64,000 nucleotides of DNA, from contig CABJAM010000001.1 in NCBI GenBank assembly GCA_902363555.1, positions 62,001 to 126,000 of the forward strand, in the 5' to 3' direction. The translations under genes were made by a program, and so were the position numbers. This document shows positions 54,463-63,985 of the stretch, one piece after another. The DNA is from Lachnospiraceae bacterium (GTDB taxonomy: Bacteria > Bacillota > Clostridia > Lachnospirales > Lachnospiraceae). Position 1 is the first letter of the stretch. Each line of letters starts with the position of its first letter. Below the pieces are notes generated by a model. That model was given only the letters and a program-made list of their open reading frames with translations. It did no database searches and had not been told where the DNA came from.

Positions 54463-55788
54463 ATGAAACGTAGAGTTATGGCAGTTCTGTTGGTGGTTAT
54501 TATTTGTCTGGCCGGATGTTCTTCAGGAAATTCTTCATCAGGAAAGTCCACATCGGGGAATGCAGCTTCTGGTGATACCGCATCAAAGGAGACAGCGGCA
54601 AAGGATGACGGCGGTTCGTCCAGTACCGGCGGTGGAACAAAGATCAATATATGGCTGGCCGGGTCCGGAGAAGCGGAATTTGACGCGGCTTTCCGGGAGG
54701 TATTTGATAAGTTTGCGGCTGAAAACGACGTGACCTATGAATTAACATTTATCCCATGGGGAGATTACTTTACAAAGCTGAATACCGGGTTGATCGGCGG
54801 GGCCGGTCCGGATATTTTCATGCTTGGCTATGGTCAGATGGGTTCTGTGCTTGATCTGGGTTATGTTCAGAATCTGGATGAATACATTCCAAAAGATTGG
54901 GATGGACTTACAGATATTGCACAAAATGTACTGGATGCAGGTAAAAAGGATGGCAGTATATACGGATTATTTCAGCCATCTACCCGTGTATGGATGTACC
55001 GCAAGGACATTGCCCAGCAGCAGGGGGTAACGGAGGATGAGCTGACTATAAAAACTCCGGATGATTTTTATAATCTTGTTAAAAAGCTGACAGTGAAGGA
55101 TGATAACGGTAATGTGGTGACCTATGGTCTGGAGCTTGATCAGGACGGCGAGCAGTTCTTTTATTCACTGGCCAGCATGTATCAGTCCGATCGAGTATTT
55201 TTGTGGAATAGCGACCTGACGGCTGCATTTAATACAGAAGCTGCTGTGCAATCTATTGATAAAATGAAAGAGCTCATCGACGAAGGCTATGTGACTTTAC
55301 TTGCTCCGGGAAATGCCACCAATGGCGTTCAGTCCGGCGTAGCTGCCATGACGCTGGCGGCAGAAACCTCTTATGCTACGGCCAACAGTGCATTTCCGGA
55401 TCAGATCGGCTTCGTAAACAGCGAGATGAATACACTGCTGATTGGCAATTATATTGTCCTTAACAGTGAATCGGCCAATAAGGATATTGCAGCAAAGATG
55501 CTCATTGATCTGTTTTCAAAGGAATCCTGCTCGATCCTGGCAGAAAAGGCCAGTCTGTATTCCGGTAGAAAGTCTCTGGACGAGGAATTTTTAGCGCTTA
55601 ATCCGGAATTTGGAAATGTTCTGGCCGCCTACAACTACTCGGAGCCTTTTGCAAATACGCTCAATCCTAAATTTACTGAGCTGATTTCGGATTTCCGTCT
55701 TGGTCTTGAGCAGGCTTATGCACAGGACGATACCCCGGGGCAGCTTAAAATGATGGAAGAAACCTGGAATGCAAAATTAAAGGAGTAA
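54463..55788 (+). CDS. Extracellular sugar-binding lipoprotein (family 1)
   Basis: Lipobox LAGC (Cys near residue 19) after a short signal peptide, then a Ser/Gly-rich tether and a family-1 binding domain (NIWLAGSGEAEFDAAF; GGAGPDIFMLGYGQ). It feeds the two permeases downstream. The ligand is probably a sulfated mono- or oligosaccharide, judging by the cytoplasmic sulfatase in the operon. GGAGGAGG precedes the ATG. Confidence 0.9.
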   Translation: MKRRVMAVLLVVIICLAGCSSGNSSSGKSTSGNAASGDTASKETAAKDDGGSSSTGGGTKINIWLAGSGEAEFDAAFREVFDKFAAENDVTYELTFIPWGDYFTKLNTGLIGGAGPDIFMLGYGQMGSVLDLGYVQNLDEYIPKDWDGLTDIAQNVLDAGKKDGSIYGLFQPSTRVWMYRKDIAQQQGVTEDELTIKTPDDFYNLVKKLTVKDDNGNVVTYGLELDQDGEQFFYSLASMYQSDRVFLWNSDLTAAFNTEAAVQSIDKMKELIDEGYVTLLAPGNATNGVQSGVAAMTLAAETSYATANSAFPDQIGFVNSEMNTLLIGNYIVLNSESANKDIAAKMLIDLFSKESCSILAEKASLYSGRKSLDEEFLALNPEFGNVLAAYNYSEPFANTLNPKFTELISDFRLGLEQAYAQDDTPGQLKMMEETWNAKLKE

Positions 55789-55800
55789 GGGTGAGGCTTT

Positions 55801-56676
55801 ATGAAAAAAAGGTCAAAGGTGGGCAATGGTTATCAAAATATCGGATATCTGCTCATTGCGCCGGGATTTATTATTTACGCATTATTTGTGCTCCTGCCAA
55901 TTCTGTGGACGGTGTTCATGTCGTTTACGGATTATAATTTAAAGACCTTTTCCTTTGTCGGTCTGTCCAATTATATACAACTGTTTAAGGATGCTACATT
56001 TGGCAAAAGTGTGATAAATACCATCGTGTACAGCCTTATTACGATCCCTGTGACCATGGCGCTGTCGCTGTTTCTGGCCACACTGCTGAACCAGAAGATC
56101 CGGGGCAAAGGCTTTTTCAGAACACTGTTTTACATGCCCAATATTTTCTCCATGGTAGCAGTGTCCATGGCATGGCTGTACCTGTTTGATACGCATAATG
56201 GTATTCTCAACCGCCTGCTTGGTGCTGTGGGCCTGTCTCCGGTCGGTTGGGTCACCTCCACGTCCACGGCGCTGCTGTCTGTGGCAATTATGAGTATATG
56301 GAACATGACCGGATATAATATGATCCTGTTTTTGTCCGGCCTGCAGTCCATACCGGAATATCTTTATGAGGCCGCCAGCATTGACGGCGCCACCCGCTGG
56401 AAAAAGTTTGTGAAAATAACAATTCCCCAACTGGCGCCCACCACGTTTTTCGTGTTCGTCATGGCCTGTATCAACTCTTTCCAGGTGTTTGGGCAGGTAT
56501 TGATCCTGACCAACGGCGGACCGTTAAACTCTACAACGACCATTGCCCACCAGATTTATAAAAATGGTTTTGAGTATTACAAGATGGGCTATGCATCCTC
56601 GCAGGCCGTTGTGCTGCTGCTCATTATTCTTGCTATTACGCTTGTAAACTTTAAATATGGAAGGAGTGACAATTGA
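55801..56676 (+). CDS. ABC sugar permease (MalF/UgpA type)
   Basis: Six predicted helices with EAA loop YLYEAASIDGATRWKKFVKITIPQL. 12 bp after the binding protein; its TGA overlaps the next start (TGATG). Confidence 0.9.
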   Translation: MKKRSKVGNGYQNIGYLLIAPGFIIYALFVLLPILWTVFMSFTDYNLKTFSFVGLSNYIQLFKDATFGKSVINTIVYSLITIPVTMALSLFLATLLNQKIRGKGFFRTLFYMPNIFSMVAVSMAWLYLFDTHNGILNRLLGAVGLSPVGWVTSTSTALLSVAIMSIWNMTGYNMILFLSGLQSIPEYLYEAASIDGATRWKKFVKITIPQLAPTTFFVFVMACINSFQVFGQVLILTNGGPLNSTTTIAHQIYKNGFEYYKMGYASSQAVVLLLIILAITLVNFKYGRSDN

Positions 56677-57575
56677 TGGCTGATGGTCATAAACACATGG
56701 GTATGAAAAGAAAAGAGAATGTCCTCAAGGGAATTACCATCATCATTCTCTGCATTTGGGGAATTGTCACCCTGCTTCCCATATTATTTGTTTTATTTAC
56801 CTCATTTAAAACGGACACAGAGATATCCATAGCCAACTTTAAGTGGCTGCCGTCCAGCTTCCTGAACTTTGACAGCTTTGCGCAGGCCTGGAAAATGGGC
56901 GACTGGCTGGGGTATTTTAAGAACAGCCTTTTTATTACCGTCGTTGTTGTCTGCGGCAGCCTGATCATTAACTCTCTGGCCGGATATGCTTTTGCGCGAT
57001 TAAATTTTCGCGGGAAAAACACGCTTTTTATGCTCATTCTTGTGGGTATGATGGTGTCGCCCCAGTCCATTATCATTCCCCAGTTTGTCATGCTCAGGTC
57101 CTTTCCTCTGGCCGGCGGCAATAACATTCTGGGCCAGGGCGGCACGGGGCTGCTGGATTCCTATGGCGCACTGATCATCCCGTTTTTGGCAGGCTCCTTC
57201 GGTATCTTTTTGTGCCGGCAGTTTTATCTGTCCTTCCCAAGAGAGCTTGACGAGGCGGCCCGGATCGACGGCTGCGGCCCGGTGAAAACCTACCTGTACA
57301 TATTCCTGCCCATGTCCAAAACCATTCTGGCAACATTGACGATCCTTAAAGGCGTGGCGACATGGAACGATTTCTTCTACCCGCTGATCCTGACCAGCTC
57401 GGAGCGGATGAAGACCGTACAACTGGGGCTGCAGATGTTTAAGGGGTCTACGGCGACGCACTATAACTGGCTGATGGCGGCCACATTGATCACATCGATC
57501 CCTATGGTCATCCTGTATTTCTGCGCACAAAAATATTTTGTCCAGGGGATCGCATCCACAGGGATGAAGAACTAG
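56676..57575 (+). CDS. ABC sugar permease (MalG/UgpE type)
   Basis: Second CUT1 permease with EAA loop ELDEAARIDGCGPVKTYLYIFLP and the usual MalG-type N-terminus. The ATG at 56676 overlaps the upstream stop and has AAGGAG upstream; a TTG one codon earlier is unlikely. No ATPase is encoded here, so a shared MsmK-like ATPase is assumed. Confidence 0.9.
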   Translation: MADGHKHMGMKRKENVLKGITIIILCIWGIVTLLPILFVLFTSFKTDTEISIANFKWLPSSFLNFDSFAQAWKMGDWLGYFKNSLFITVVVVCGSLIINSLAGYAFARLNFRGKNTLFMLILVGMMVSPQSIIIPQFVMLRSFPLAGGNNILGQGGTGLLDSYGALIIPFLAGSFGIFLCRQFYLSFPRELDEAARIDGCGPVKTYLYIFLPMSKTILATLTILKGVATWNDFFYPLILTSSERMKTVQLGLQMFKGSTATHYNWLMAATLITSIPMVILYFCAQKYFVQGIASTGMKN

Positions 57576-57662
57576 AGTTACACTTTATCGGCTGCCTGGC
57601 AAATACCGGGCAGCCTTAATGAACTTATTTTGAAAATCTTATTTTAACGGGAGGTCTGTTTA

Positions 57663-59492
57663 ATGAGAGCGATTATGGTAATGTATGATTCGCTGAACCG
57701 GCATTGTCTGCCAAATTATGGGTGTGAGCTGACAAAAATGCCAAATTTTCAACGGCTGGAGGAGAAAACCGTCACCTTTGACAATTCCTATGTGGCCAGC
57801 CTGCCCTGTATGCCTGCCCGGCGGGAGCTCCATACCGGGCGGCTGAACTTTCTGCACCGCGGCTGGTCGCCGCTGGAGCCTTATGATGATTCCATGCCGG
57901 AGCTGTTAAAGCAGAATGGTATTTATTCCCATATCGTGTCCGACCATCAGCATTACTGGGAGGATGGCGGCGCCACCTATCACACAAGATATCAGTCGTG
58001 GGAATGTGTTCGCGGGCAGGAGGGCGATCCGTGGAAGGGCTCGCTGGCGCCCATTGATCAGCCCACAGCCTTTGGACCTGATATCATGGGAAGTATGCCT
58101 AATGCTAAAAAGCTGCCGTTTAATCCGGTGAACTGGCGCCGTCAGGACCAGGTGAACCGGACCTATATTACGGCGGCCGAAGATTTTCCCCAGGCAAAAA
58201 CGATGCGCTATGGTCTTGAATTTATCGAGAAAAACAAAGATTACGATAACTGGTTTTTACAGATCGAGACTTTTGACCCGCATGAACCGTTTTTCTCACC
58301 GGAGGAGTTTCAGGCGCTTTATAAAGAGGAAAACGAAGAAAGCTTCCCATACGATTGGCCGCCTTACGGCCCCACACTGGAGGACGAAGCATTTGTGGGC
58401 AAGGTGCGCAAGAAGTATTACAGTCTTTTGTCCATGTGTGATCACTATCTGGGCAAGGTTCTGGATATGATGGATACATACGATATGTGGAAGGATACGA
58501 TGCTGATCGTCAATACGGATCATGGCTTTTTGCTGGGAGAGCATCTGTGGTGGGCCAAGGCCTGCATGCCTGTTTACAATGAGCTGGCCAACACGCCGCT
58601 GTTTATATGGAATCCCAGGACCGGGGCCCGGAATGTTCATCGCAGCGGTCTTGTGCAGACCATCGACCTGGCGCCGACGATCCTGGACTACTTTGGCATC
58701 AAAATTCCTGAGGATATGGAAGGAAAGGTGCTTACACCGGTGCTTGAAGCGGATACACCGGTGCGTAAGTATGGGATTTACGGTTTCTTCGGCTCCCATG
58801 TCAACATAACCGACGGTGAATATGTCTATATGCGAGCGCCGGCACATGTGGATAACCGGCCATTAAACGAGTATACATTGATGCCGACCATGATGCGCAA
58901 CCGTATGACGCCGAAGCAGTTGGATGATATGGAGCTGGCGCCCCCATTTTCATTTACTAAGGGCTGTCATGTCTTAAAGCTTAAAAATGTAAATTCGGAT
59001 GCGGATAAAACGGATTTTCGCTTTGGAAATATGCTCTTTAATGTGAAGGAGGACCCGAAGCAGTTAAAACCATTGGACGATCCTGAAAAAGAGGTGGAGC
59101 TGATTAATGAGATGATCCGGCTGATGAAAGCGGACGACGCGCCTGTGGAACAGTTTGAACGGCTGGGCCTTCCATACGATGCGCCCATGACGGTGGAGCT
59201 GTTGATGCAGCAGCGCAGGGAAGAGCACGAGATTCGTTTTCCGGATTTCCTCGCGGATGTGGGCGGCGACTGGACGGAGGAGGCTGTTTGGGCTTACAGA
59301 GGATTAATGAGCGTATGCACCGGAGCCGTGGCCGCGGATGAGCTTCATCATAAGCTGAGCGCGTACCTGACCGGGTGGGGGATCACCCACGTGGTTAAAG
59401 AGGATATATTTAAATTTGCTCAGACGGTCGTACCGGAGGAACAGTATGAAGGGGTCTTATATACGATGAAATTTGTTGCCAGACTGGATTAA
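57663..59492 (+). CDS. Type I (formylglycine) sulfatase, cytoplasmic
   Basis: The active-site motif is CMPAR (Cys49-x-Pro51-x-Arg53), the C-x-P-x-R form in which Cys is turned into formylglycine; in anaerobes this needs the radical-SAM enzyme anSME, not encoded here. DHGFLLGEH is the second conserved metal/sulfate site. There is no signal peptide, so it desulfates a substrate after import by the upstream ABC system. 609 residues, longer than average, with an extra C-terminal helical part. AAxGGGAGG upstream. Confidence 0.9.
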   Translation: MRAIMVMYDSLNRHCLPNYGCELTKMPNFQRLEEKTVTFDNSYVASLPCMPARRELHTGRLNFLHRGWSPLEPYDDSMPELLKQNGIYSHIVSDHQHYWEDGGATYHTRYQSWECVRGQEGDPWKGSLAPIDQPTAFGPDIMGSMPNAKKLPFNPVNWRRQDQVNRTYITAAEDFPQAKTMRYGLEFIEKNKDYDNWFLQIETFDPHEPFFSPEEFQALYKEENEESFPYDWPPYGPTLEDEAFVGKVRKKYYSLLSMCDHYLGKVLDMMDTYDMWKDTMLIVNTDHGFLLGEHLWWAKACMPVYNELANTPLFIWNPRTGARNVHRSGLVQTIDLAPTILDYFGIKIPEDMEGKVLTPVLEADTPVRKYGIYGFFGSHVNITDGEYVYMRAPAHVDNRPLNEYTLMPTMMRNRMTPKQLDDMELAPPFSFTKGCHVLKLKNVNSDADKTDFRFGNMLFNVKEDPKQLKPLDDPEKEVELINEMIRLMKADDAPVEQFERLGLPYDAPMTVELLMQQRREEHEIRFPDFLADVGGDWTEEAVWAYRGLMSVCTGAVAADELHHKLSAYLTGWGITHVVKEDIFKFAQTVVPEEQYEGVLYTMKFVARLD

Positions 59493-59500
59493 GGAATTTA

Positions 59501-59699
59501 AAAGGAGGGTGGGGATGTTTTTATAACATCCCCGATTATGAAAATGAAAAGATTTATTTTAAAGTTAATAACAAGGGGGAGGATGTTTATTAACTATGGC
59601 TCTATTATAAATGCATTTTGTGGAGATTTTGTGGCGTTCAGATAAAATTTAGGTAAAGAAATCTGAAGAAATGTTTAAAGATGTTTATAAGTTGTAAAC
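59501..59699 (+). ncRNA. Putative structured RNA element, copy B (strand uncertain)
   Basis: Matches copy A (26421-26622) over its whole length. Stems: GGGGATGTT/AACATCCCC (59511-59533), AGTTAAT/ATTAACT (59563-59569 with 59589-59595) around GGGGGAGGATG, and GTTTATA/TGTAAAC (59683-59699). Starts 8 bp after the sulfatase stop. The remaining 59700-59920 is AT-rich with no clear feature; a promoter for the next operon must lie here but I cannot place it. Confidence 0.5.
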
Positions 59700-59934
59700 A
59701 TTTGGCATCTTTTTTGAATTTTCGCGGGAAGAATGAAGAATATATCCCGGCGCTTATTGAGAAAATTTCCTCAAATATCATAAACATTTGGAATTGACTT
59801 AAAAAAATACCTGTGATATTCTTTAAAAGCAACGTGCAGAGAGTACCGTAAGTCCAGTTGATACCCATCTACGCGTTATTTTTTGTCACAAAGGTTAGCA
59901 ATAACTAACTAAGCTTTAAAAGGAGGGAACCACT

Positions 59935-60978
59935 ATCAAAAAGTATACATCAACGATTATTTTGGCAGCGCTGCTGCTCATCCTATCCCTGGTGTCGCTG
60001 TTCATCGGCGTTTTGGATATGAATGTATCAGGGCTTCTTGACAGGGATATGGCCCAGCTTGAAACGCTGATGATCTCGCGGCTGCCCCGGTTACTGGCAA
60101 TATTGTGTACGGGCGTAGGGATGAGCGTGGCCGGCCTGATCATGCAGCAGCTATGCATGAATAAATTTGTGTCTCCCACGACGGGAGCGACCATTTCCTC
60201 TGCACAACTGGGGATTTTGCTGGCGCTGCTTTTCTGGCCGGCGTCAACGCTGTGGGGCCGGGCCATTTTCGCCTTTATCACCGCAACGCTGGGCACATGG
60301 ATCTTCGTCTTTTTTATCCAGCGGATTAAATTTAAGGATGTCATCATGGTGCCGCTGGTGGGGATCATGTTTGGCAATGTGATCGGCGGCGTGACCAATT
60401 ATCTGGCGTACAAGTATGACATGACCCAGGCGCTTTCCTCCTGGCTGGTCGGCCACTTTTCGCTGGTGCTCAGAGGCCGGTATGAGATTGTGTATCTGGT
60501 GGTGCCTATGGTTATTATCGCCTTTATTTTTGCAAACCATTTTAATATTGTGGGCATGGGTAAGGATTTTTCAAAAAATCTGGGTGTCAATTACAACCTG
60601 GTTTTATTTATGGGCCTGACCATTGCAGCGATGATCACAGCCAGTGTGGTCGTCGTCGTGGGAAGTATTTCATATATCGGCCTTATCGTACCCAATCTTG
60701 TGGCCATGTTCAGGGGCGATAAAATACGCGGTACGCTCATCGACACCGCGCTGTTTGGCGGGATCTTCGTTTTGCTGTGCGACATGCTGGGCCGTGTTGT
60801 CATCGCGCCCTATGAGCTGCCCATTGAGCTGATCGTGGGTATTATCGGCAGCCTGATCTTTATCGGTCTGATGCTTTACCGGCTGAGCCACGGCAACAGG
60901 CGCATCCGGCTTAAAGCTTCCGGCAGCGGATGCGCCTGTGCAGTGCCGCCGGCTATGGATGGAGGAGAACAAAAATGA
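59935..60978 (+). CDS. FecCD-type siderophore ABC permease (YclN/CeuB-like)
   Basis: About nine hydrophobic helices and the BtuC/FecCD pattern: LISRLPRLLAILCTGVGMSVAG, PTTGAT and the late VGSISYIGLIVPN. The first ATG-like codon in frame is a TTG at 59962 inside the first helix. An ATC at 59935 with a perfect AGGAGG 8 bp upstream gives the natural N-terminus KKYTSTIILAALLL, so a non-standard ATC start, or a sequence error for ATG, is likely. Confidence 0.85.
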   Translation: MKKYTSTIILAALLLILSLVSLFIGVLDMNVSGLLDRDMAQLETLMISRLPRLLAILCTGVGMSVAGLIMQQLCMNKFVSPTTGATISSAQLGILLALLFWPASTLWGRAIFAFITATLGTWIFVFFIQRIKFKDVIMVPLVGIMFGNVIGGVTNYLAYKYDMTQALSSWLVGHFSLVLRGRYEIVYLVVPMVIIAFIFANHFNIVGMGKDFSKNLGVNYNLVLFMGLTIAAMITASVVVVVGSISYIGLIVPNLVAMFRGDKIRGTLIDTALFGGIFVLLCDMLGRVVIAPYELPIELIVGIIGSLIFIGLMLYRLSHGNRRIRLKASGSGCACAVPPAMDGGEQK

Positions 60979-61997
60979 ACATGGAAATAACGAACGTAAA
61001 TACCGGTATCCGCTCGGAGCACAGGACCGCCGTCCGCACTCAGGCACAGAAGAATGTGGGTAAATTAGTGATACTTTCCATAGGTGTCATTGCTGCCGCC
61101 CTGCTGTATCTGTTTGTGGATGTGAATATGAAATATTTCAGTTATGCCATGAAGCTGAGGATTCCCAAGCTGACCGTCATGCTCATCACCGCCTTTTGCA
61201 TCGGCGGGGCGTCCATCGTCTTTCAATCGATTATCAACAATACGATCGTGACGCCTTGTCTTCTGGGAATGAACTCCTTGTATTCATTAATACATACGGC
61301 GGTGGTGTTTTTTCTCGGCTCCGGCAGTGCGCTTGCCGCCAATGCCAATCTGTCTTTTGGTATTGACCTGGTTTTGATGGGTGTCATAGCTACGATCATT
61401 TACAGCTATTTATTTAAAAAGACAAAGCACAATGTGCTGTATGTGCTTCTGGCAGGAACGGTGATGTCCACGTTTTTTTCCAGCATACAGACGACGCTGA
61501 CCCGGGTCATGGACCCAAATGAGTATGACAGCCTTCTGGCGACGCTTGTAGCCAGCTTTAGCAATGTCAACTCCAGCATTATCGTCTTTTCCCTGGTACT
61601 CTTGGCAATTCTGATTTTTGCTTTGCGAAAGGAGCTGGCACTTCTGGATGTGATCACGCTGGGGAAGGCACAGGCGATCAATCTTGGCGTGGATTACGAC
61701 CGGACCATACGGCGTCTGCTGCTGGGCGTCACGCTGTGTATCGCCATTGCCACCGCCATGGTCGGCCCGATTTCCTTCCTGGGCCTGATCATTGCCAATT
61801 TGTCGCGGCAGCTACTAAGAACTTACCGGCACACATATCTGATCATTAGCTCCGCCCTCATCGGTATGGTTGTTCTCGTGGGCGGGCAGCTCATCGTAGA
61901 GCATGTGTTTACATACAGCGTTCCGGTGAGTGTATTTATAACCGTGGGCGGCGGGATTTATTTCCTGTATCTGTTAATGCGGCAAAGGAGGTCTTAA
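60975..61997 (+). CDS. FecCD-type siderophore ABC permease (YclO/CeuC-like)
   Basis: Partner permease: MKLRIPKLTVMLITAFCIGGASIVFQ, and VGPISFLGLIIANLSRQ, the family signatures. The ATG at 60975 follows GGAGGAG and overlaps the previous gene's end by 4 bp. Confidence 0.9.
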   Translation: MNMEITNVNTGIRSEHRTAVRTQAQKNVGKLVILSIGVIAAALLYLFVDVNMKYFSYAMKLRIPKLTVMLITAFCIGGASIVFQSIINNTIVTPCLLGMNSLYSLIHTAVVFFLGSGSALAANANLSFGIDLVLMGVIATIIYSYLFKKTKHNVLYVLLAGTVMSTFFSSIQTTLTRVMDPNEYDSLLATLVASFSNVNSSIIVFSLVLLAILIFALRKELALLDVITLGKAQAINLGVDYDRTIRRLLLGVTLCIAIATAMVGPISFLGLIIANLSRQLLRTYRHTYLIISSALIGMVVLVGGQLIVEHVFTYSVPVSVFITVGGGIYFLYLLMRQRRS

Positions 61998-62002
61998 CAC
62001 AT

Positions 62003-62755
62003 ATGCTTATTAAAAATCTGACAAAGAAATACGACGAAAAGACGGTGGTGGATGACGTCAGCTTTGAGATCCCCAAAGGAAAGGTACTTTCCCTCATAGG
62101 GCCCAACGGGGCGGGAAAATCCACGGTCATGGGAATTATTTCCCGGCTCATATCCAGAGACGGCGGGCAGGTGGATTTTGACGGCACAGATATCGGAAAA
62201 TGGAAAAGCCGGGAGCTGTCCAAGCGTCTGGCCATATTGACTCAGACCAACAACATCCAAATGAAGCTTACGGTCCGGGAGCTTGTCACCTTCGGCCGTT
62301 TCCCATATAGCGGAAATCATATCAACGCACAGGATCAGGAGATTATTGACAGAGCCATTGCCTATATGGAGCTGCAGGCGTTCGAGGACCGGTTCATAGA
62401 CGAATTGTCCGGCGGACAGCGGCAGCGGGCCTACATTGCCATGGTTATTGCTCAGGACACGGAGTATATCCTACTGGATGAGCCGACCAATAATCTGGAT
62501 ATTTATCATGCTACCAACATGATGAAAATTGTCCGGCGCTTATGTGATGAGCTTGGCAAGACAATTATTTTAGTGCTGCATGAAATTAATTATGCGGCCT
62601 TCTATTCCGATTATATCTGCGCCTTTGTAGATGGAAAGATTGCAAGGTTCGGAACCGTGGCGGAGGTGATGACTAAAGAAAATTTATCTCAGATTTATAA
62701 GGTGGATTTTGAAATCCGGGAAATCGAAGGAAAACCGTTATCTATTTATTATTAG
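62003..62755 (+). CDS. Siderophore ABC ATPase (YclP/CeuD-like)
   Basis: Walker A GPNGAGKST, signature LSGGQRQRA, Walker B YILLDEPTNNLD, and the switch His in VLHEINYA. Sits 5 bp after its permease. 250 residues, usual length for the FepC-type family. Confidence 0.9.
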   Translation: MLIKNLTKKYDEKTVVDDVSFEIPKGKVLSLIGPNGAGKSTVMGIISRLISRDGGQVDFDGTDIGKWKSRELSKRLAILTQTNNIQMKLTVRELVTFGRFPYSGNHINAQDQEIIDRAIAYMELQAFEDRFIDELSGGQRQRAYIAMVIAQDTEYILLDEPTNNLDIYHATNMMKIVRRLCDELGKTIILVLHEINYAAFYSDYICAFVDGKIARFGTVAEVMTKENLSQIYKVDFEIREIEGKPLSIYY

Positions 62756-62836
62756 CCAGGAGCGCGTTTGAAAATCACTTTCGCTATCTGCACGCTCTAT
62801 GCTGGCACATCTATTTTATTAAGGAGGGTATATCCC

Positions 62837-63985
62837 ATGAAAAAAATTATTGCAATGATACTATCGGTACTGATGCTTCTTTCTCTGGCAGCCTGCGGCT
62901 CTGGAACGAACGCAGCGGGTTCAACAAAGGGTACGGATACAACGAAGATGACGGACGCAACCGCAGAAACACAGACCGGTGAAGCGGGCGAAACACAGAC
63001 TGCCGGGCCGGAATCCAGGGAAATGCAGGCAGACAAAGCAGGAACCGCAGAATCGCAGACCGGTGAAGCTTCCACGACGGACAGCGCTGCTGGCAGCGAC
63101 GCCAAAAGCGCGCCGGAAACGGTAACCATCCAGGCGCTTGACGGCAATGGTGAGGCTGTGGACGTGGAAGTTCCCTATAATCCGCAGCGCATTGCCATTT
63201 TGGATATGGCTGTACTGGATATGCTGGACAACTGGGATTTAGGCGACCGGGTGGTAGGAATGCCGAAATCTTCACAAATCGATTATCTAATGGACTATAA
63301 CAACAATGAAGCGATTGTGAATCTGGGAACCTTAAAGGAAGTGGATATGGAAGCGCTCATGTCCTGTGAGCCGGATGTGATTTTCATCGGCGGCCGTCTC
63401 AGCAGTCAGTACGATGCTTTATCTGAAATCGCGCCGGTGGTTTATCTGAGCACAGATTACGATATAGGCCTTCTTCAAAGTGTGAAAAATAATTCCGCCG
63501 CTGTCGCCTCTTTGTTTGGCATGGAGGACATGGCGGCGGAACAGACTGCTGCCTTTGACGCGCGCGCTGCAAAGCTGGCCGAGGCTGCCAATGGAAAAAC
63601 GGCTGTGATCGGTATGGTCACCAGCGCCAACTTCAATACTCTGGGCGATGGCAGCCGCTGCTCTCTGATCGGAGGCGAGATTGGTTTCACGAATCTGGCC
63701 AATGACGTGGATTCCACTCATGGCAATGAATCGTCCTTTGAGCTGCTTGTGAGCCTGAACCCGGATTATATATTTGTGCTGGACCGGGATTCCGCCATCA
63801 ATACCGAGGGCGCACAGTTGGCTCAGGAGATTATGGAAAATGAGCTTGTTCAGAAAACCGACGCTTATAAAAATGGAAACATCGTTTACCTGACACCGAC
63901 CGTGTGGTATTTATGCGAGGGCGGAATTACCGCCACTGATGTGATGCTTCAGGATCTGGAGGCGGGGATACTTGGACAGGAGTAG
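62837..63985 (+). CDS. Siderophore-binding lipoprotein (YclQ/CeuA-like)
   Basis: Signal peptide with lipobox LAAC (Cys near residue 19), then a ~80-residue tether with repeats of the ETQTGEA type, and a Peripla_BP_2 domain (PQRIAILDMAVLDMLDNWDLGDRVVG; SCEPDVIFIGGR). By gene order (two FecCD permeases, ATPase, binding protein) it resembles the YclNOPQ/CeuBCDE catecholate systems. The ATG at 62837 follows AGGAGGG; the TTG at 62768 lacks a site. The stop is 15 bp before the window end. Confidence 0.9.
   Translation: MKKIIAMILSVLMLLSLAACGSGTNAAGSTKGTDTTKMTDATAETQTGEAGETQTAGPESREMQADKAGTAESQTGEASTTDSAAGSDAKSAPETVTIQALDGNGEAVDVEVPYNPQRIAILDMAVLDMLDNWDLGDRVVGMPKSSQIDYLMDYNNNEAIVNLGTLKEVDMEALMSCEPDVIFIGGRLSSQYDALSEIAPVVYLSTDYDIGLLQSVKNNSAAVASLFGMEDMAAEQTAAFDARAAKLAEAANGKTAVIGMVTSANFNTLGDGSRCSLIGGEIGFTNLANDVDSTHGNESSFELLVSLNPDYIFVLDRDSAINTEGAQLAQEIMENELVQKTDAYKNGNIVYLTPTVWYLCEGGITATDVMLQDLEAGILGQE

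Noticed and set aside
59532..59637. 35-codon ORF in element B (MKMKRF...), with a similar start in element A
   Set aside because: In element A the same frame stops after seven codons, while the stems are conserved, so the conservation is structural.
59638..59868. 76-codon minus-strand ORF before the siderophore operon
   Set aside because: AT-rich, no ribosome site, and it crosses the structured element.
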